This document shows, in pieces, positions 33,060-41,743 of a DNA stretch of 64,000 nt (positions are counted from its first letter, which is position 1; each line of letters opens with the position of its first letter). Where the stretch lies: NCBI GenBank assembly GCA_020851785.1, contig JADZCC010000076.1, positions 47,995 to 111,994 of the forward strand, read 5' to 3'. This DNA is from Anaerolineales bacterium. GTDB taxonomy: Bacteria > Chloroflexota > Anaerolineae > Anaerolineales > Villigracilaceae. The notes beneath the pieces were generated by a model. It was not told the origin of the DNA and did not search any database. It saw nothing but the letters and a program-made list of their open reading frames with translations. Position numbers and translations under genes: made by a program.

Positions 33060-33509
33060 TTACTTCAAGGTCTGAAAGTTTGAGACTTCAATTGAAACTT
33101 CGTCGTCAATCGCTTCTTTGATGAAGTCAAAGAAGATTTGCGCGGGGAAGCCGTAGGTCGGGTCATAGGTTACGGTGACTTCGTCTGCGTCGCCGTTGAG
33201 GGCCGTCTCAAGCTGTGAGAAGATGCGGTCAATCGTCCCGTAGGTGGCTTCGTAGCCTGAATCGTTGGCGTCCAGCGTCACCGGCGTGCCGTTTGCATCC
33301 ACAATCGAAACGATCTGATCGTTCTGAACTTCCACCTGTACAGGCATTGCGTTGCGAAATGCGCAAAAGCAACTGACGTTCAGGTTGAAGCTATAATGAT
33401 TGATTTTTGCGGCTTGCCAGGTCGCGCGGTTTTGTTTGAGTGCGTTGCTCGCCTGAGATGAACAGGCGGCGAGAATCAGGGCGGTTAGCAGGATGAGAAT
33501 TTTTTTCAT
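33060..33509 (-). CDS. DUF6174-like lipoprotein
   Basis: From the Met at 33509 the protein has 149 residues with a lipoprotein signal (LLTALILAACSSQ). The mature part contains a WQAAKINHYSFNLNVSCFCAF start and the later TYDPTYGFPAQIFFDF, typical of DUF6174 proteins, which are small exported proteins without a known function. The two close cysteines (CFC) could form a disulphide or bind metal. It lies 57 bases from the copper chaperone gene on the same strand. Confidence 0.78.
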   Translation of the reverse strand: MKKILILLTALILAACSSQASNALKQNRATWQAAKINHYSFNLNVSCFCAFRNAMPVQVEVQNDQIVSIVDANGTPVTLDANDSGYEATYGTIDRIFSQLETALNGDADEVTVTYDPTYGFPAQIFFDFIKEAIDDEVSIEVSNFQTLK

Positions 33510-33566
33510 GGGGCTCCTTGTTTTTTCAGCGGACGTTGAAAGCCCGCCAGAAGTTCCCATCTGCTT

Positions 33567-34046
33567 TTAATGATTCATGTCCATCCCGTCCGTGTCCGTG
33601 CCGTCCATCACCGGCACGGTCAGCGTGATATCGGCGTGATGTTTGAAATGCAAAGTCAGGGTAATTTCAGCCCCTGCTTTTAAATCCTGCTTTAATCCCA
33701 AAACCATAAAGTGATAGCCGCCGGGCGCAAACTCCACTTCGCCTTGCGCGGGCAGTTCAACGGATTCCTGTTTGGTCATGCTCATCACATCGTTGGCGTC
33801 CATCTGCGAGAGATGCACTTCCACCGCCTCGGCAACGTCTGTGGAAGCGCCGATCAGCGCGTCGGCTTCCGCGGTTTGATTATAGAGGAATAAATAAATC
33901 GCCGTGTTGCCGCCTTTCAACGCGGAACGGGCCCAGTAATCGTGCGCGCCAATTTCGTCAGTGTGTGCGACATGCCCAGCCGGGCCGGAAGCGCACGCGC
34001 TCAAAAAAAATATTCCCAAACTTAAAATTGCCAATGCTTTTTTCAT
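33567..34046 (-). CDS. PCu(A)C-type copper chaperone lipoprotein
   Basis: This 159-residue protein has a lipoprotein signal (LGIFFLSACASG) and the PCu(A)C domain: VHLSQMDANDVMSM and GGYHFMVLGLKQDLKAG, giving the His and Met ligands that bind copper(I). A His-rich start (GHVAHTDEIGAHDYW) and a Met/His-rich end (MDGTDTDGMDMNH) could bind more copper. Such proteins carry copper outside the membrane to the CuA site of cytochrome oxidase. No oxidase genes are in the window. Confidence 0.87.
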   Translation of the reverse strand: MKKALAILSLGIFFLSACASGPAGHVAHTDEIGAHDYWARSALKGGNTAIYLFLYNQTAEADALIGASTDVAEAVEVHLSQMDANDVMSMTKQESVELPAQGEVEFAPGGYHFMVLGLKQDLKAGAEITLTLHFKHHADITLTVPVMDGTDTDGMDMNH

Positions 34047-34111
34047 CCAACATCCTTTTAATTTGAAATCTACAACTTTTTACCTGACACCTGACACTTG
34101 CTACCTGACCC

Positions 34112-36706
34112 CTACACCACCTTCACGCTACTTCCGCGCTCGGTCTTTTCCACTTCAATCCGATTTGGAAAAGCGTCTTTGAGTTCTTCCAAATGGGTGA
34201 TGACCAGAATTTTTGCAAAATCATTTTTCACCAGGTTGATGGCTTCGACCAACTTTTCGCGGCCTTGCGTATCCTGTGAGCCAAAGCCTTCGTCAATCAC
34301 CAGCGTTTGCAAGCGCGCGCCTTTTCTTTGCGCCAAAATTTCTGAAAGCGCCAGCCGAATCGCAAAGTTGACGCGGAAGGCTTCGCCGCCGGAATACATT
34401 TCATAATCCCGCGCGCCAGCCGCATCGCTGATTTGAATCTCCAGCGTTTCTTTTAAATCGTCGCGTTTTTTATCTTTATATCCGGCCTGCGTCACAAACC
34501 GAATGGACATTTGCCCGGCGCTGAGGCGCTCCAGCAGGTCGTTGGCTTTTTGCTCAATTTGCGGCAGGGCCTGTTCGATTAATAGCGCTGGCACGCCGTC
34601 TTTGCCGAAGGCGCGTTCCAGACTTTTGTGTTGAGCGATGTTTTGATTAAACGCTTCGCGTTGGGCTGTGGCGTCCTGCCTGCGCGCGCGTAACGTCTCC
34701 AAAACGTCCACCCGCTGGCGGGCCGCGCCCATCTCGTCGCGGATGCGGTTTTCCTCCGCCTTCAATTCATAAAATCTATTTTCCGCCTCTGGTAAGTTTG
34801 GCGTTTGCGCCTCTGTTTTTGCAAATTCTTGTTGCGCGTCGGCGTACTTTGCTTCAGCGGCGGCGGTTTCTTTTTCCCGCTTTTCTTTTTCCGCCTGTAG
34901 TTCTTTCAACTCGGCGCTGATTCGTTCGTTTAAATCTCTGGCTTTCTCCAATCGAGCGTAATCTTCCGCCGCTTCCCTTAATTCAAGTTCTTCGTTGCGT
35001 GTGGCTTCGTGCCGGGAAATGTCATAGCCAAGTTTGACAAGTTCAGCGTCAAATTGCGCCAGCTCTTTTTGTGCGGCCACGGCAAATTGACCGCCTGCCA
35101 AAATTTGATTAATTTCTTTTAACCGTTTCGCTCCGGTTTTTTCCCACTCCGCATGTTGCGCGTGGATGGATTCCAATTTCAGTTTGCCTGTCGAAAGCGA
35201 GTTGGAAAATTGCAGACGTTCATCATCCAGCGTTTTGGCGCTCGTCAGTTGAGTTTCAGCATTGGCGATTTGTTTTTCAAGGTCGGCGATGTCGTCTTTA
35301 TTTTTGCGGAATTGATCGCCTTTGACTTTGCCGTCTTTCTTTAATTCCTTCAGCGTGGCGGCGCGATGGGCCTCGGTCAAGGCCTGCCCGCAGACCGGGC
35401 ATTCGGCGCTTTCGGTTTTTTCCAAAGCGTCAATCCGGGCTTTGTATTCGTCCATTTCTTTACGCAGGGCTTCATTTTCAAACTTGAGGCCCGCCAGTTT
35501 TTCTTTCGCTTCGTTCCGGCGATTTTCCAACGCGGCCCGCGCTGTGCGTTTTTGCTCAACTTCCGTCAGCGCTTTCTGCGCTGAAGCGATTGTCGCTTCC
35601 AGACGCTCCACTTCGGCCAACTGCGCGCGAACTCCTGAAAACTGGCTGTTCAAGACTTCCTTTTCTGTTTCCAGTTGGTTTTTCTCGGCGGCAATCGCTT
35701 CGACCAGCGGTTGGCGTTTGGCTTCATAGTCTCGCGCCACAAAAGAGGAATGTTCCAATTCTTCCAGTTGTTTCTTGAGGCCCTGCCATTTTTTGTGCAA
35801 GCGTTCAATCTCTTTGGCTCTGCCCGCCAAAGCGGAAAATTCCCTTTGCTCGTTTTCTTTTTCAGCCATTTTATTTTCAACGGTTGAAAGCGAGCGTCGG
35901 GCGCTCTGTAAAGCGCTTTCCAACGTTTCAACCAGCGTCTTTTGCGTTTTAAAAATGGCCGTCGTATTTCTCAGGCTGGCTAAAAGCGCGTCTTGCGTTT
36001 CGCGGGCGGAGGTAATTTGTTTTAGGGTTTTCTCCAATTCCTGCAGGCGTAATTTTCGCGGCCCTTCTTCCGCCAATTCCGCGTCAATTTCTACAATCCG
36101 CCCGTCTATGGAATTAACTTCGCCTTCCAGCGCTTTACGCTTTTCGGCAGTCCGGCTTTTATAGGTTTCCCAAATTTCCAACCCCAAAATTGCGCTTAAG
36201 ACCGCTTTTCTTTCGCTGGCCTTTTTCTGGGTAAATTGATCCGCCTGTCCTTGTAAAAAAAATGAGGCGTTGGTGAAGGTCTCGTAATCCAGCCGCAAGG
36301 TTTGTTCAATTCTGGCTTGCGTATCGCGGGTGGTCTTTTCGGTCAAAGCCCGCCACTCACCGCCGAAGCGGGTTGGAGAGTCAGCCTCTACGGTTTGATC
36401 CAATACTTGAAATTCCAAAACCGTACTTTTGCCGCGCGGTAAAACCCTCTGCACGCGATAGATGTTATTTTCATACGCGAAAGTTAAAACCACTTCCGCC
36501 GCTTTCACTTCCTGATTTAAGTTAATCACGTCCGCGCTTTTGCCGCGCGCTTCGCCAAACAAAGACCAGGTAAATGCGTCCAGCAGGGAAGATTTGCCCG
36601 CGCCGTTCTGACCGGAAATACAAGCCAGTTCAAAAGAATCGAAATCCAATTCAACGGGGTCTTGATAAGATAAAAAACCGGCAATGCGTAAGTGGAGTGG
36701 AATCAT
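34112..36706 (-). CDS. sbcC: SbcC-type exonuclease ATPase
   Basis: An 864-residue SMC-like protein: N-terminal Walker A (SGQNGAGKSSLLDAFTWSLFG), long coiled coils with a zinc-hook CPVCGQ in the middle (about residue 435), and a C-terminal half with MYSGGEAFRVNFAIRLALSE signature and Walker B LVIDEGFGSQD. With SbcD (Mre11-like) it processes DNA ends and hairpins. That activity is relevant in a genome rich in palindromes. SbcD is normally next door, but the neighbours here are a copper chaperone and a Thr-rich protein, so sbcD must be elsewhere. Shorter than E. coli SbcC, similar to other bacterial and archaeal Rad50-like members. Confidence 0.92.
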   Translation of the reverse strand: MIPLHLRIAGFLSYQDPVELDFDSFELACISGQNGAGKSSLLDAFTWSLFGEARGKSADVINLNQEVKAAEVVLTFAYENNIYRVQRVLPRGKSTVLEFQVLDQTVEADSPTRFGGEWRALTEKTTRDTQARIEQTLRLDYETFTNASFFLQGQADQFTQKKASERKAVLSAILGLEIWETYKSRTAEKRKALEGEVNSIDGRIVEIDAELAEEGPRKLRLQELEKTLKQITSARETQDALLASLRNTTAIFKTQKTLVETLESALQSARRSLSTVENKMAEKENEQREFSALAGRAKEIERLHKKWQGLKKQLEELEHSSFVARDYEAKRQPLVEAIAAEKNQLETEKEVLNSQFSGVRAQLAEVERLEATIASAQKALTEVEQKRTARAALENRRNEAKEKLAGLKFENEALRKEMDEYKARIDALEKTESAECPVCGQALTEAHRAATLKELKKDGKVKGDQFRKNKDDIADLEKQIANAETQLTSAKTLDDERLQFSNSLSTGKLKLESIHAQHAEWEKTGAKRLKEINQILAGGQFAVAAQKELAQFDAELVKLGYDISRHEATRNEELELREAAEDYARLEKARDLNERISAELKELQAEKEKREKETAAAEAKYADAQQEFAKTEAQTPNLPEAENRFYELKAEENRIRDEMGAARQRVDVLETLRARRQDATAQREAFNQNIAQHKSLERAFGKDGVPALLIEQALPQIEQKANDLLERLSAGQMSIRFVTQAGYKDKKRDDLKETLEIQISDAAGARDYEMYSGGEAFRVNFAIRLALSEILAQRKGARLQTLVIDEGFGSQDTQGREKLVEAINLVKNDFAKILVITHLEELKDAFPNRIEVEKTERGSSVKVV

Positions 36707-36736
36707 AAAGCGTTATACCCTGTCTTCGGCATGGAT

Positions 36737-36742
36737 TATAAT
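36737..36742 (+). promoter_or_regulatory. Candidate -10 box, near-leaderless transcript
   Basis: TATAAT ends 9 bases before the ATG at 36752, so transcription would start at or just before the start codon. No clear -35 box is seen. Confidence 0.4.
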
Positions 36743-36751
36743 CGAAGCGCT

Positions 36752-37237
36752 ATGGTCAATTTGGGAAACGAAACACCACGCGATAAATGGCGCATGCGCC
36801 TGATTTGGATCATCCTCTTTACCATCCCGTGCTATTGCGTTGGCTTAATCGCCTGGGCAGTTGCGCCGGGCCCGGCCACCGCAACCGCCACGCCCACCGT
36901 CACCCTGACGAGCGCAACCGCCATTACGACAACCCCGCCGCTTACCACCACGCCCGCCATCGTCACCGGCACCATTACCGCCACAGTCACCGAAACGCCC
37001 ACCGCCACGCTCACCTTAACGCCCACCGTCACCTTCACGCCTTTCCAGCCCAACACCAATACGTTTACGCCCACGCCCACCGTCACTGAAACGTTAACCT
37101 TCACGCCTACCAATACGGCCACGTTTACTTTATCCCCAACTTCAACGCTGGTCCCCAGTGTCACGCCCACCGCCACAAACCCGCCGCCCACGCCCAGCAA
37201 CACGCTCACGCCTACGCTCACACCCTTTGGCGGATAA
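36752..37237 (+). CDS. Membrane-anchored Thr/Pro-rich stalk protein
   Basis: A 161-residue protein with a short polar start, one membrane helix (LIWIILFTIPCYCVGLIAWAV) and then about 110 residues made almost only of Thr, Pro, Ala and Val in TPT/TVT-like units. Such stretches are probably extended, and possibly glycosylated, outside the membrane. No folded domain follows, so it could be a spacer, or a cell-wall spanning piece. The low-complexity DNA creates open frames on other strands that are not genes. Its ATG lies 46 bases from the sbcC start, facing the other way. Confidence 0.65.
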   Translation: MVNLGNETPRDKWRMRLIWIILFTIPCYCVGLIAWAVAPGPATATATPTVTLTSATAITTTPPLTTTPAIVTGTITATVTETPTATLTLTPTVTFTPFQPNTNTFTPTPTVTETLTFTPTNTATFTLSPTSTLVPSVTPTATNPPPTPSNTLTPTLTPFGG

Positions 37238-37244
37238 TTTTAGG

Positions 37245-38318
37245 ATGACTATGACTGAAACCCTGCCTTTCTTGAAATCCATGCTCTCCGCCCCCGGCCT
37301 TTCGGGATATGAAGCGCCCATCGCCGCGCTGATCGAACAACAGTGGACGCCGCTGGCCAATTCGGTGACGCGCAGTCGCCTCGGCTCTTTGCACGCGCTC
37401 AAGGCGGGTTCAACTTCCAAAAAACATTCGCCCCCCTCGATCATGATCGCCACGCACATGGACGCGATTGGCTTGATGGTCTCGCAAATTGTGGACGGCT
37501 TTCTCTACCTCACGGCCATCGGCGGCGTGGATCCGCGCGTTTTGCCCGGCACGCCGGTTACCGTCCACGCTTCCAGCGGCGAAGATTTATACGGCGTGGT
37601 CGTTTTACCGCCCGCCAACTTACTGCCGGATGGCGAAGGCCACGACGCGGTCGGGCTGAAGTATCTGCTGGTTGAAACCGGATTAACTTCGGGTGCGGTG
37701 GCGAAGCGCGTCCAAGTGGGGGATCGCGTTTCGTTTAATACCGAGCCTGTCGAACTGGCCGGAGGGTGTCTTGGCGGCCATTCATTGGATAACCGCGCTT
37801 CAGTCGCCGCGCTGACGGTGTGCCTGCAGGAACTCCAATCCCGCACGCACGTGTGGGATGTGTGGGCGGTGGCTTCAGTGCAGGAGGAAGTTTCGTTTGC
37901 CGGAGCGTTCACCTCCGCGTTTGAATTGCGCCCCACCATTGCCGTGGTGGTGGATGTGACGTTTGGCAAAGGCGCGGGCGCGGGCGGGCATAAAACCTTT
38001 AAGCTCGGCAAAGGCGTAACGCTGGGCATTGGCGCGAGTATGCATCCTTTCTTATATAAACGATTAAAAGAAACTGCCGAACGCGTGGAAATTCCCGTCG
38101 CGCAGGAAGCCATGCCCGAAGCCTCGTGGACGGACGCGGACGCAATTCAACTGACCGCCGAAGGCATTCCAACCATGGTGATTGGCATTCCGCTTCGCTA
38201 CATGCACACGCCAGTGGAAGTGGTGGCCATGAAAGACATTCAACGCGCCGGACGTTTGTTGGCGGAATTTGCGGCTTCTTTGGAAGCGGATTTTGCCGAA
38301 AAGATTGTGTGGGAATAA
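37245..38318 (+). CDS. M42-family aminopeptidase (first of three)
   Basis: From ATG 37245 (or 37251) the protein has about 357 residues. All five metal ligands of the M42 family can be found: IATHMDAIG (His), GGHSLDNRAS (Asp), SVQEEVSFAG (catalytic Glu and ligand Glu), VVVDVTFG (Asp) and RYMHTPVEVV (His). M42 enzymes form large tetrahedral cytosolic particles that trim peptides to amino acids with cobalt or zinc. It is the first of a tight set with two paralogues and an S51 peptidase on the same strand. Confidence 0.92.
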   Translation: MTMTETLPFLKSMLSAPGLSGYEAPIAALIEQQWTPLANSVTRSRLGSLHALKAGSTSKKHSPPSIMIATHMDAIGLMVSQIVDGFLYLTAIGGVDPRVLPGTPVTVHASSGEDLYGVVVLPPANLLPDGEGHDAVGLKYLLVETGLTSGAVAKRVQVGDRVSFNTEPVELAGGCLGGHSLDNRASVAALTVCLQELQSRTHVWDVWAVASVQEEVSFAGAFTSAFELRPTIAVVVDVTFGKGAGAGGHKTFKLGKGVTLGIGASMHPFLYKRLKETAERVEIPVAQEAMPEASWTDADAIQLTAEGIPTMVIGIPLRYMHTPVEVVAMKDIQRAGRLLAEFAASLEADFAEKIVWE

Positions 38319-38323
38319 TTGCT

Positions 38324-39370
38324 ATGTTATCCATTCGACAGCCTCAACTGAAATTACTGGAAAAATTATGCAACGCCGTGGCGGTCTCCGGCGACGAAGG
38401 CGAAGTCCGCCGGATTGTTTTGGAAGAAGTGAAGCCTTACGCCGATGAAGTAAAGGTGGACGCGCTTGGAAGCGTGCTGGTCCGAAAAAAGGCCCGCGCT
38501 CCCAAAGCCCTGCGCGTTTTGCTGGATTGTCATCTCGATGAAGTGGGCTTTATGATCACCCACGACGATGACGATGGCTTCTATCAATTTGAAACCGTGG
38601 GCGGCATAGACGAGCGTTATCTGGTTGGGAAGCAAGTGGTCGTTGGCAAAGACCACCTCCCCGGCGTCATCGGCGCCAGACCCATTCACCTGACGACGGC
38701 CAACGAGCGCAAATATGCGATTGACGTGGACGACATGCGCATTGACTTGGGCCCCGAAGGCAAAGCCAAAGTGGGCGATCGTGGAACGTTCGCCACTAAA
38801 TTCAAACGCGTCGGCCCTTCGATTATGTCCAAAGCGATTGACAATCGGATTGGATGCGCGATTTTGATTGAACTCCTCAAACATGCGCCGAAACAGATTG
38901 AGTTATGCCTGGCGTTCAGCTCACAGGAAGAGATTGGCCTGCGCGGCGCAAAAGTGGCGGCCTTTCACTTCAAGCCGGATGTGGCCATCGCCGTGGATTC
39001 CACGCCCGCCCGCGACCTGCCAGATTTTGACGGCGCCGAAAACGTGAGCTACAACGTCAAGCTTGGGCTGGGCCCCGCCATTTATCTCTCCAACGCTTCC
39101 ACCATAGACGACCCGCGCCTCGTCAAATTTTTGGAAACGACCGCCCTCAAAAATAAAATTCAATTTCAATTCCGCCAACCCGGCGGCGGCGGCACCGATG
39201 CGGCCGCGATTCAGCGCGTTCATGCGGGCGTGCCGGTGGTTTCCGTCTCCATCCCGCATCGGTATACGCATTCGCCGGTCAGCGTTTCGCGCGTGGAAGA
39301 TTGGCAGAACGCGCTCAACTTACTCCATGCCGCTTTGAAAGCCATGAACCACGACGTATTAAATAGATAA
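38324..39370 (+). CDS. M42-family aminopeptidase (second of three)
   Basis: Starting at ATG 38324, five bases after the first paralogue, this 348-residue protein keeps the ligand set: DCHLDEVGF (His), KAIDNRIGC (Asp), SSQEEIGLRGA (Glu pair), AVDSTPA (Asp) and RYTHSPVSV (His). The neighbouring residues differ from the other two copies, so substrate preference may differ. Mixed particles of several M42 subunits are known from archaea and could form here. The next gene begins two bases after the stop. Confidence 0.92.
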   Translation: MLSIRQPQLKLLEKLCNAVAVSGDEGEVRRIVLEEVKPYADEVKVDALGSVLVRKKARAPKALRVLLDCHLDEVGFMITHDDDDGFYQFETVGGIDERYLVGKQVVVGKDHLPGVIGARPIHLTTANERKYAIDVDDMRIDLGPEGKAKVGDRGTFATKFKRVGPSIMSKAIDNRIGCAILIELLKHAPKQIELCLAFSSQEEIGLRGAKVAAFHFKPDVAIAVDSTPARDLPDFDGAENVSYNVKLGLGPAIYLSNASTIDDPRLVKFLETTALKNKIQFQFRQPGGGGTDAAAIQRVHAGVPVVSVSIPHRYTHSPVSVSRVEDWQNALNLLHAALKAMNHDVLNR

Positions 39371-39371
39371 G

Positions 39372-40109
39372 ATGAACGGCTACATTGCGTTATTGGGTTC
39401 GGGCGAATATCTGCCAGTGATGGACGAAGTAGATCAGTTTTTGCTGGCGCATTGCGGCGCGGCGCATCGCAAGCCCCGCGTGGTTTGCCTGCCCACTGCC
39501 GCGGGCGACGAAGGCCCCAAAAGCGTGAAGCAATGGTCGGAGATGGGCGTGGCTCATTTCACCCGCCTCGGCGCGGACGTTCGGGCGATTCCGGTTACAG
39601 ATGCAGAATCGGCCAACGACGAGAATCATGCTCAGGCGGTGGCCGAAGCGGATCTCATCTACTTCTCCGGCGGCAACCCCAATTATTTATTCCGCACTTT
39701 GAATCACAGCCTGGTTTGGAAGGCCGCGCAAAAGGCCTGGCAGGGCGGCGCCGTTTACGCCGGTTGCTCGGCGGGCGCGATGATCCTCAGCCGCGAAATG
39801 CCGGATTTTCGCGCGGCGGGCATTCGCTCCATGGCCGCGTTTGACCTACTGCCAATTTCATCCATCCTGCCGCATTATGACGCGTTACCTTTGTTTGGCA
39901 AGCCATTAATCGCCACCTTGCGCCGCCGGTTGGACGAAGGCGAACTGATGCTGGGCATTGACGAAGAAACCGCCGTGATTGGAAAGCTAAATGAAGAATG
40001 GCTGGTGATGGGCAAAGCCAAAGCCCACATGTTGACCAAAGCCGAAATTAGAACCTACGCCGCTGGCGAAAAATTTTCTTTAGGAAAACAAAATGAAACC
40101 TTTACTTAA
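39372..40109 (+). CDS. S51-family peptidase (peptidase E / cyanophycinase-like)
   Basis: The 245-residue protein has the nucleophile elbow VYAGCSAGAMILS with its serine and the preceding LIYFSGGNPNYLF segment typical of the S51 family, which includes dipeptidase E (cuts Asp-X) and cyanophycinase. The C-terminal half has IDEETAV with an acidic cluster. It is a cytosolic enzyme without a signal peptide. It lies between the second and third M42 genes and overlaps the latter by 17 bases, so it probably works in the same peptide-degradation pathway. Confidence 0.87.
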   Translation: MNGYIALLGSGEYLPVMDEVDQFLLAHCGAAHRKPRVVCLPTAAGDEGPKSVKQWSEMGVAHFTRLGADVRAIPVTDAESANDENHAQAVAEADLIYFSGGNPNYLFRTLNHSLVWKAAQKAWQGGAVYAGCSAGAMILSREMPDFRAAGIRSMAAFDLLPISSILPHYDALPLFGKPLIATLRRRLDEGELMLGIDEETAVIGKLNEEWLVMGKAKAHMLTKAEIRTYAAGEKFSLGKQNETFT

Positions 40110-41094
40110 AACGCTGACTGAAACGTACGGACCTTCCGGCTATGAAGACGCAGTTCGGAAAATTGTGCTGAAAGAGATTAAGTCTTTGGTGGATGAAGTG
40201 CGCGTGGACGCGCTGGGCAACGTGATTGCGCGGAAGAAACCCGCGCAAGGCGCCAAAGCCTCAAAGAAGATCATGCTGGCCGCGCACATGGATGAAATTG
40301 GCGTGATGGTCAGCCATGTGGATGCAAAAGGCTTTGCCCGCTTCACCAACATCGGCGGCACGTTTGGGCGCTACACGCTGGGCGCGCGCGTCCAATTTTT
40401 GAACGGCGCCAAAGGCATTGTGGCCCACGACCGTTTGGAACAAATGGACTCGCCGCTTCCACTCAGTAAGATGTACATTGATACCGGCGCGACGAGTAAA
40501 AAAGATTGCCCGCTCAAAGTGGGCGACGTGGGCGCGTTTGAACGGCCTTACTTTGAAATGGGCGACCGCCTCGTGGCCAAATCCATGGATGATCGCTCCG
40601 GCGTGGCTGTGTTGATTGAAACTTTGCGCGGCTTGAAATCCACGCCGCACGATGTCTATTTCGTCTTCACCACGCAGGAAGAAGTTGGCACGCGTGGAGC
40701 AGGCCCCGCCGCGTTTGGCATTGACCCGGAAATTGCCATCGCCGTGGACGTGACCGGCACTGGCGATACGCCCGCTTCCTTCAAAATGGCGATGGAACTT
40801 GGCAAAGGCCCGTGCGTGAAGATTCGCGACTCCGGACATTTGGCCGACCCGCGCGTGGTGGAGTGGATGATTGCCACCGCCGAACGCGCGAAGATTCCCT
40901 ATCAGCGTGAAGTTTTGCTGTTTGGCACAACAGACGCGCGCGCCATTCAGGCCACCGGGCCGGGCGTGTTAACTGGCACGCTTTCCATCCCGTGCCGCTA
41001 CGTCCACTCCGCTTCGGAGATTGTGGATTACAACGATTTGAAGAACAGCGTCAAGTTGTTGAACGCATTATTAACCAAAGCCGCGAACGTGTAG
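40093..41094 (+). CDS. M42-family aminopeptidase (third of three)
   Basis: A 333-residue M42 protein that overlaps the S51 gene. Ligands: AHMDEIG (His), SMDDRSG (Asp), TTQEEVGTRGA (Glu pair), AVDVTGTGD (Asp) and RYVHSASEIV (His). The start KPLLKTLTETYGPSGYE is typical of the family. With the two upstream copies and the S51 peptidase it forms a four-gene set for breaking down peptides. Confidence 0.93.
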   Translation: MKPLLKTLTETYGPSGYEDAVRKIVLKEIKSLVDEVRVDALGNVIARKKPAQGAKASKKIMLAAHMDEIGVMVSHVDAKGFARFTNIGGTFGRYTLGARVQFLNGAKGIVAHDRLEQMDSPLPLSKMYIDTGATSKKDCPLKVGDVGAFERPYFEMGDRLVAKSMDDRSGVAVLIETLRGLKSTPHDVYFVFTTQEEVGTRGAGPAAFGIDPEIAIAVDVTGTGDTPASFKMAMELGKGPCVKIRDSGHLADPRVVEWMIATAERAKIPYQREVLLFGTTDARAIQATGPGVLTGTLSIPCRYVHSASEIVDYNDLKNSVKLLNALLTKAANV

Positions 41095-41102
41095 GAATTT
41101 GT

Positions 41103-41573
41103 ATGAGCGCCTATAACCGCTCCACCAAAGAAATCAGCTTTGCCGAAGTCGCCCCCGACGTATTGCAAGCCGTTCAGGCACACATTGAAAAACATAACCT
41201 CGGAGATATCTTAAGCGCTGTCTCGCAGTGTTTGCTTTCCACCTCTGAAAAAATCAAAAAGGGATTGTTCAGCGGGCCGGGCCCCAAACTGTTGGCGGTT
41301 ACGGTTATTCTGACGCAGCGCTGGCTCATCCTGGCAGATCGCGCCGACCAAACTGCGGTTTTCGTCCGTTCCATGCAGTTGCAGGATATTACGGTTGAAG
41401 ATTACGAAAAGAGCAGTTTCCAGTCCGTACTTCCAGACACGGGCCTGAATATTACGGGAACGCTTACCGACGGCAGTGAAAAATCCCTAACCTTTTTGCC
41501 GCTTGGAAAAGATGCGGCGGGGGAGCGCTTCAAAGCCACACTGATTCAGTTCGTTCAAGAAGCGAAGCGTTAA
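41103..41573 (+). CDS. Hypothetical cytosolic protein
   Basis: From the ATG at 41103 this 156-residue protein has no signal peptide or membrane segment. A helical first half (VAPDVLQAVQAHIEKHNLGDIL) is followed by a beta-rich part (LAVTVILTQRWLILADRAD, QLQDITVEDYE, LNITGTLTDGSEKSLTFLPLG), reminiscent of PH-like domains that bind a partner. I do not recognise a family. It starts 9 bases after the third M42 peptidase and is the last gene before a strong terminator, so it is probably in that operon. Confidence 0.75.
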   Translation: MSAYNRSTKEISFAEVAPDVLQAVQAHIEKHNLGDILSAVSQCLLSTSEKIKKGLFSGPGPKLLAVTVILTQRWLILADRADQTAVFVRSMQLQDITVEDYEKSSFQSVLPDTGLNITGTLTDGSEKSLTFLPLGKDAAGERFKATLIQFVQEAKR

Positions 41574-41576
41574 AAC

Positions 41577-41610
41577 AAAAAACTTCGGAAATTTTCCGAA
41601 GTTTTTTTGT
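41577..41610 (+). terminator. Rho-independent terminator
   Basis: AACTTCGGAAA pairs with TTTCCGAAGTT, with A-runs before and a T7 run after. It ends the peptidase operon. Confidence 0.85.
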
Positions 41611-41618
41611 TTTTAGCC

Positions 41619-41675
41619 ACCCGATACTTTTCTTTTGGGACGCGGATATTTTCAGGTCTTCAATTGAAAAAGGCG
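41619..41675. repeat. 57-bp dispersed repeat, copy 2
   Basis: Matches 8701-8757 at 51 of 57 positions, in the same orientation. It lies between a terminator and the 3' end of the DUF456 gene. Confidence 0.8.
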
Positions 41676-41743
41676 GTCTTTTCCGCGTGCATCAGCGCTT
41701 GACCGCGTCCAGTTTTAAAACAGTCAGGTAGTTTTGTTTTAAC

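Noticed and set aside
36787..37221. Open frames in other frames and on the opposite strand of the Thr/Pro-rich gene
   Set aside because: Low-complexity ACC/CCC-type codons keep all frames open; the His-rich and Val/Gly-rich products are artefacts.
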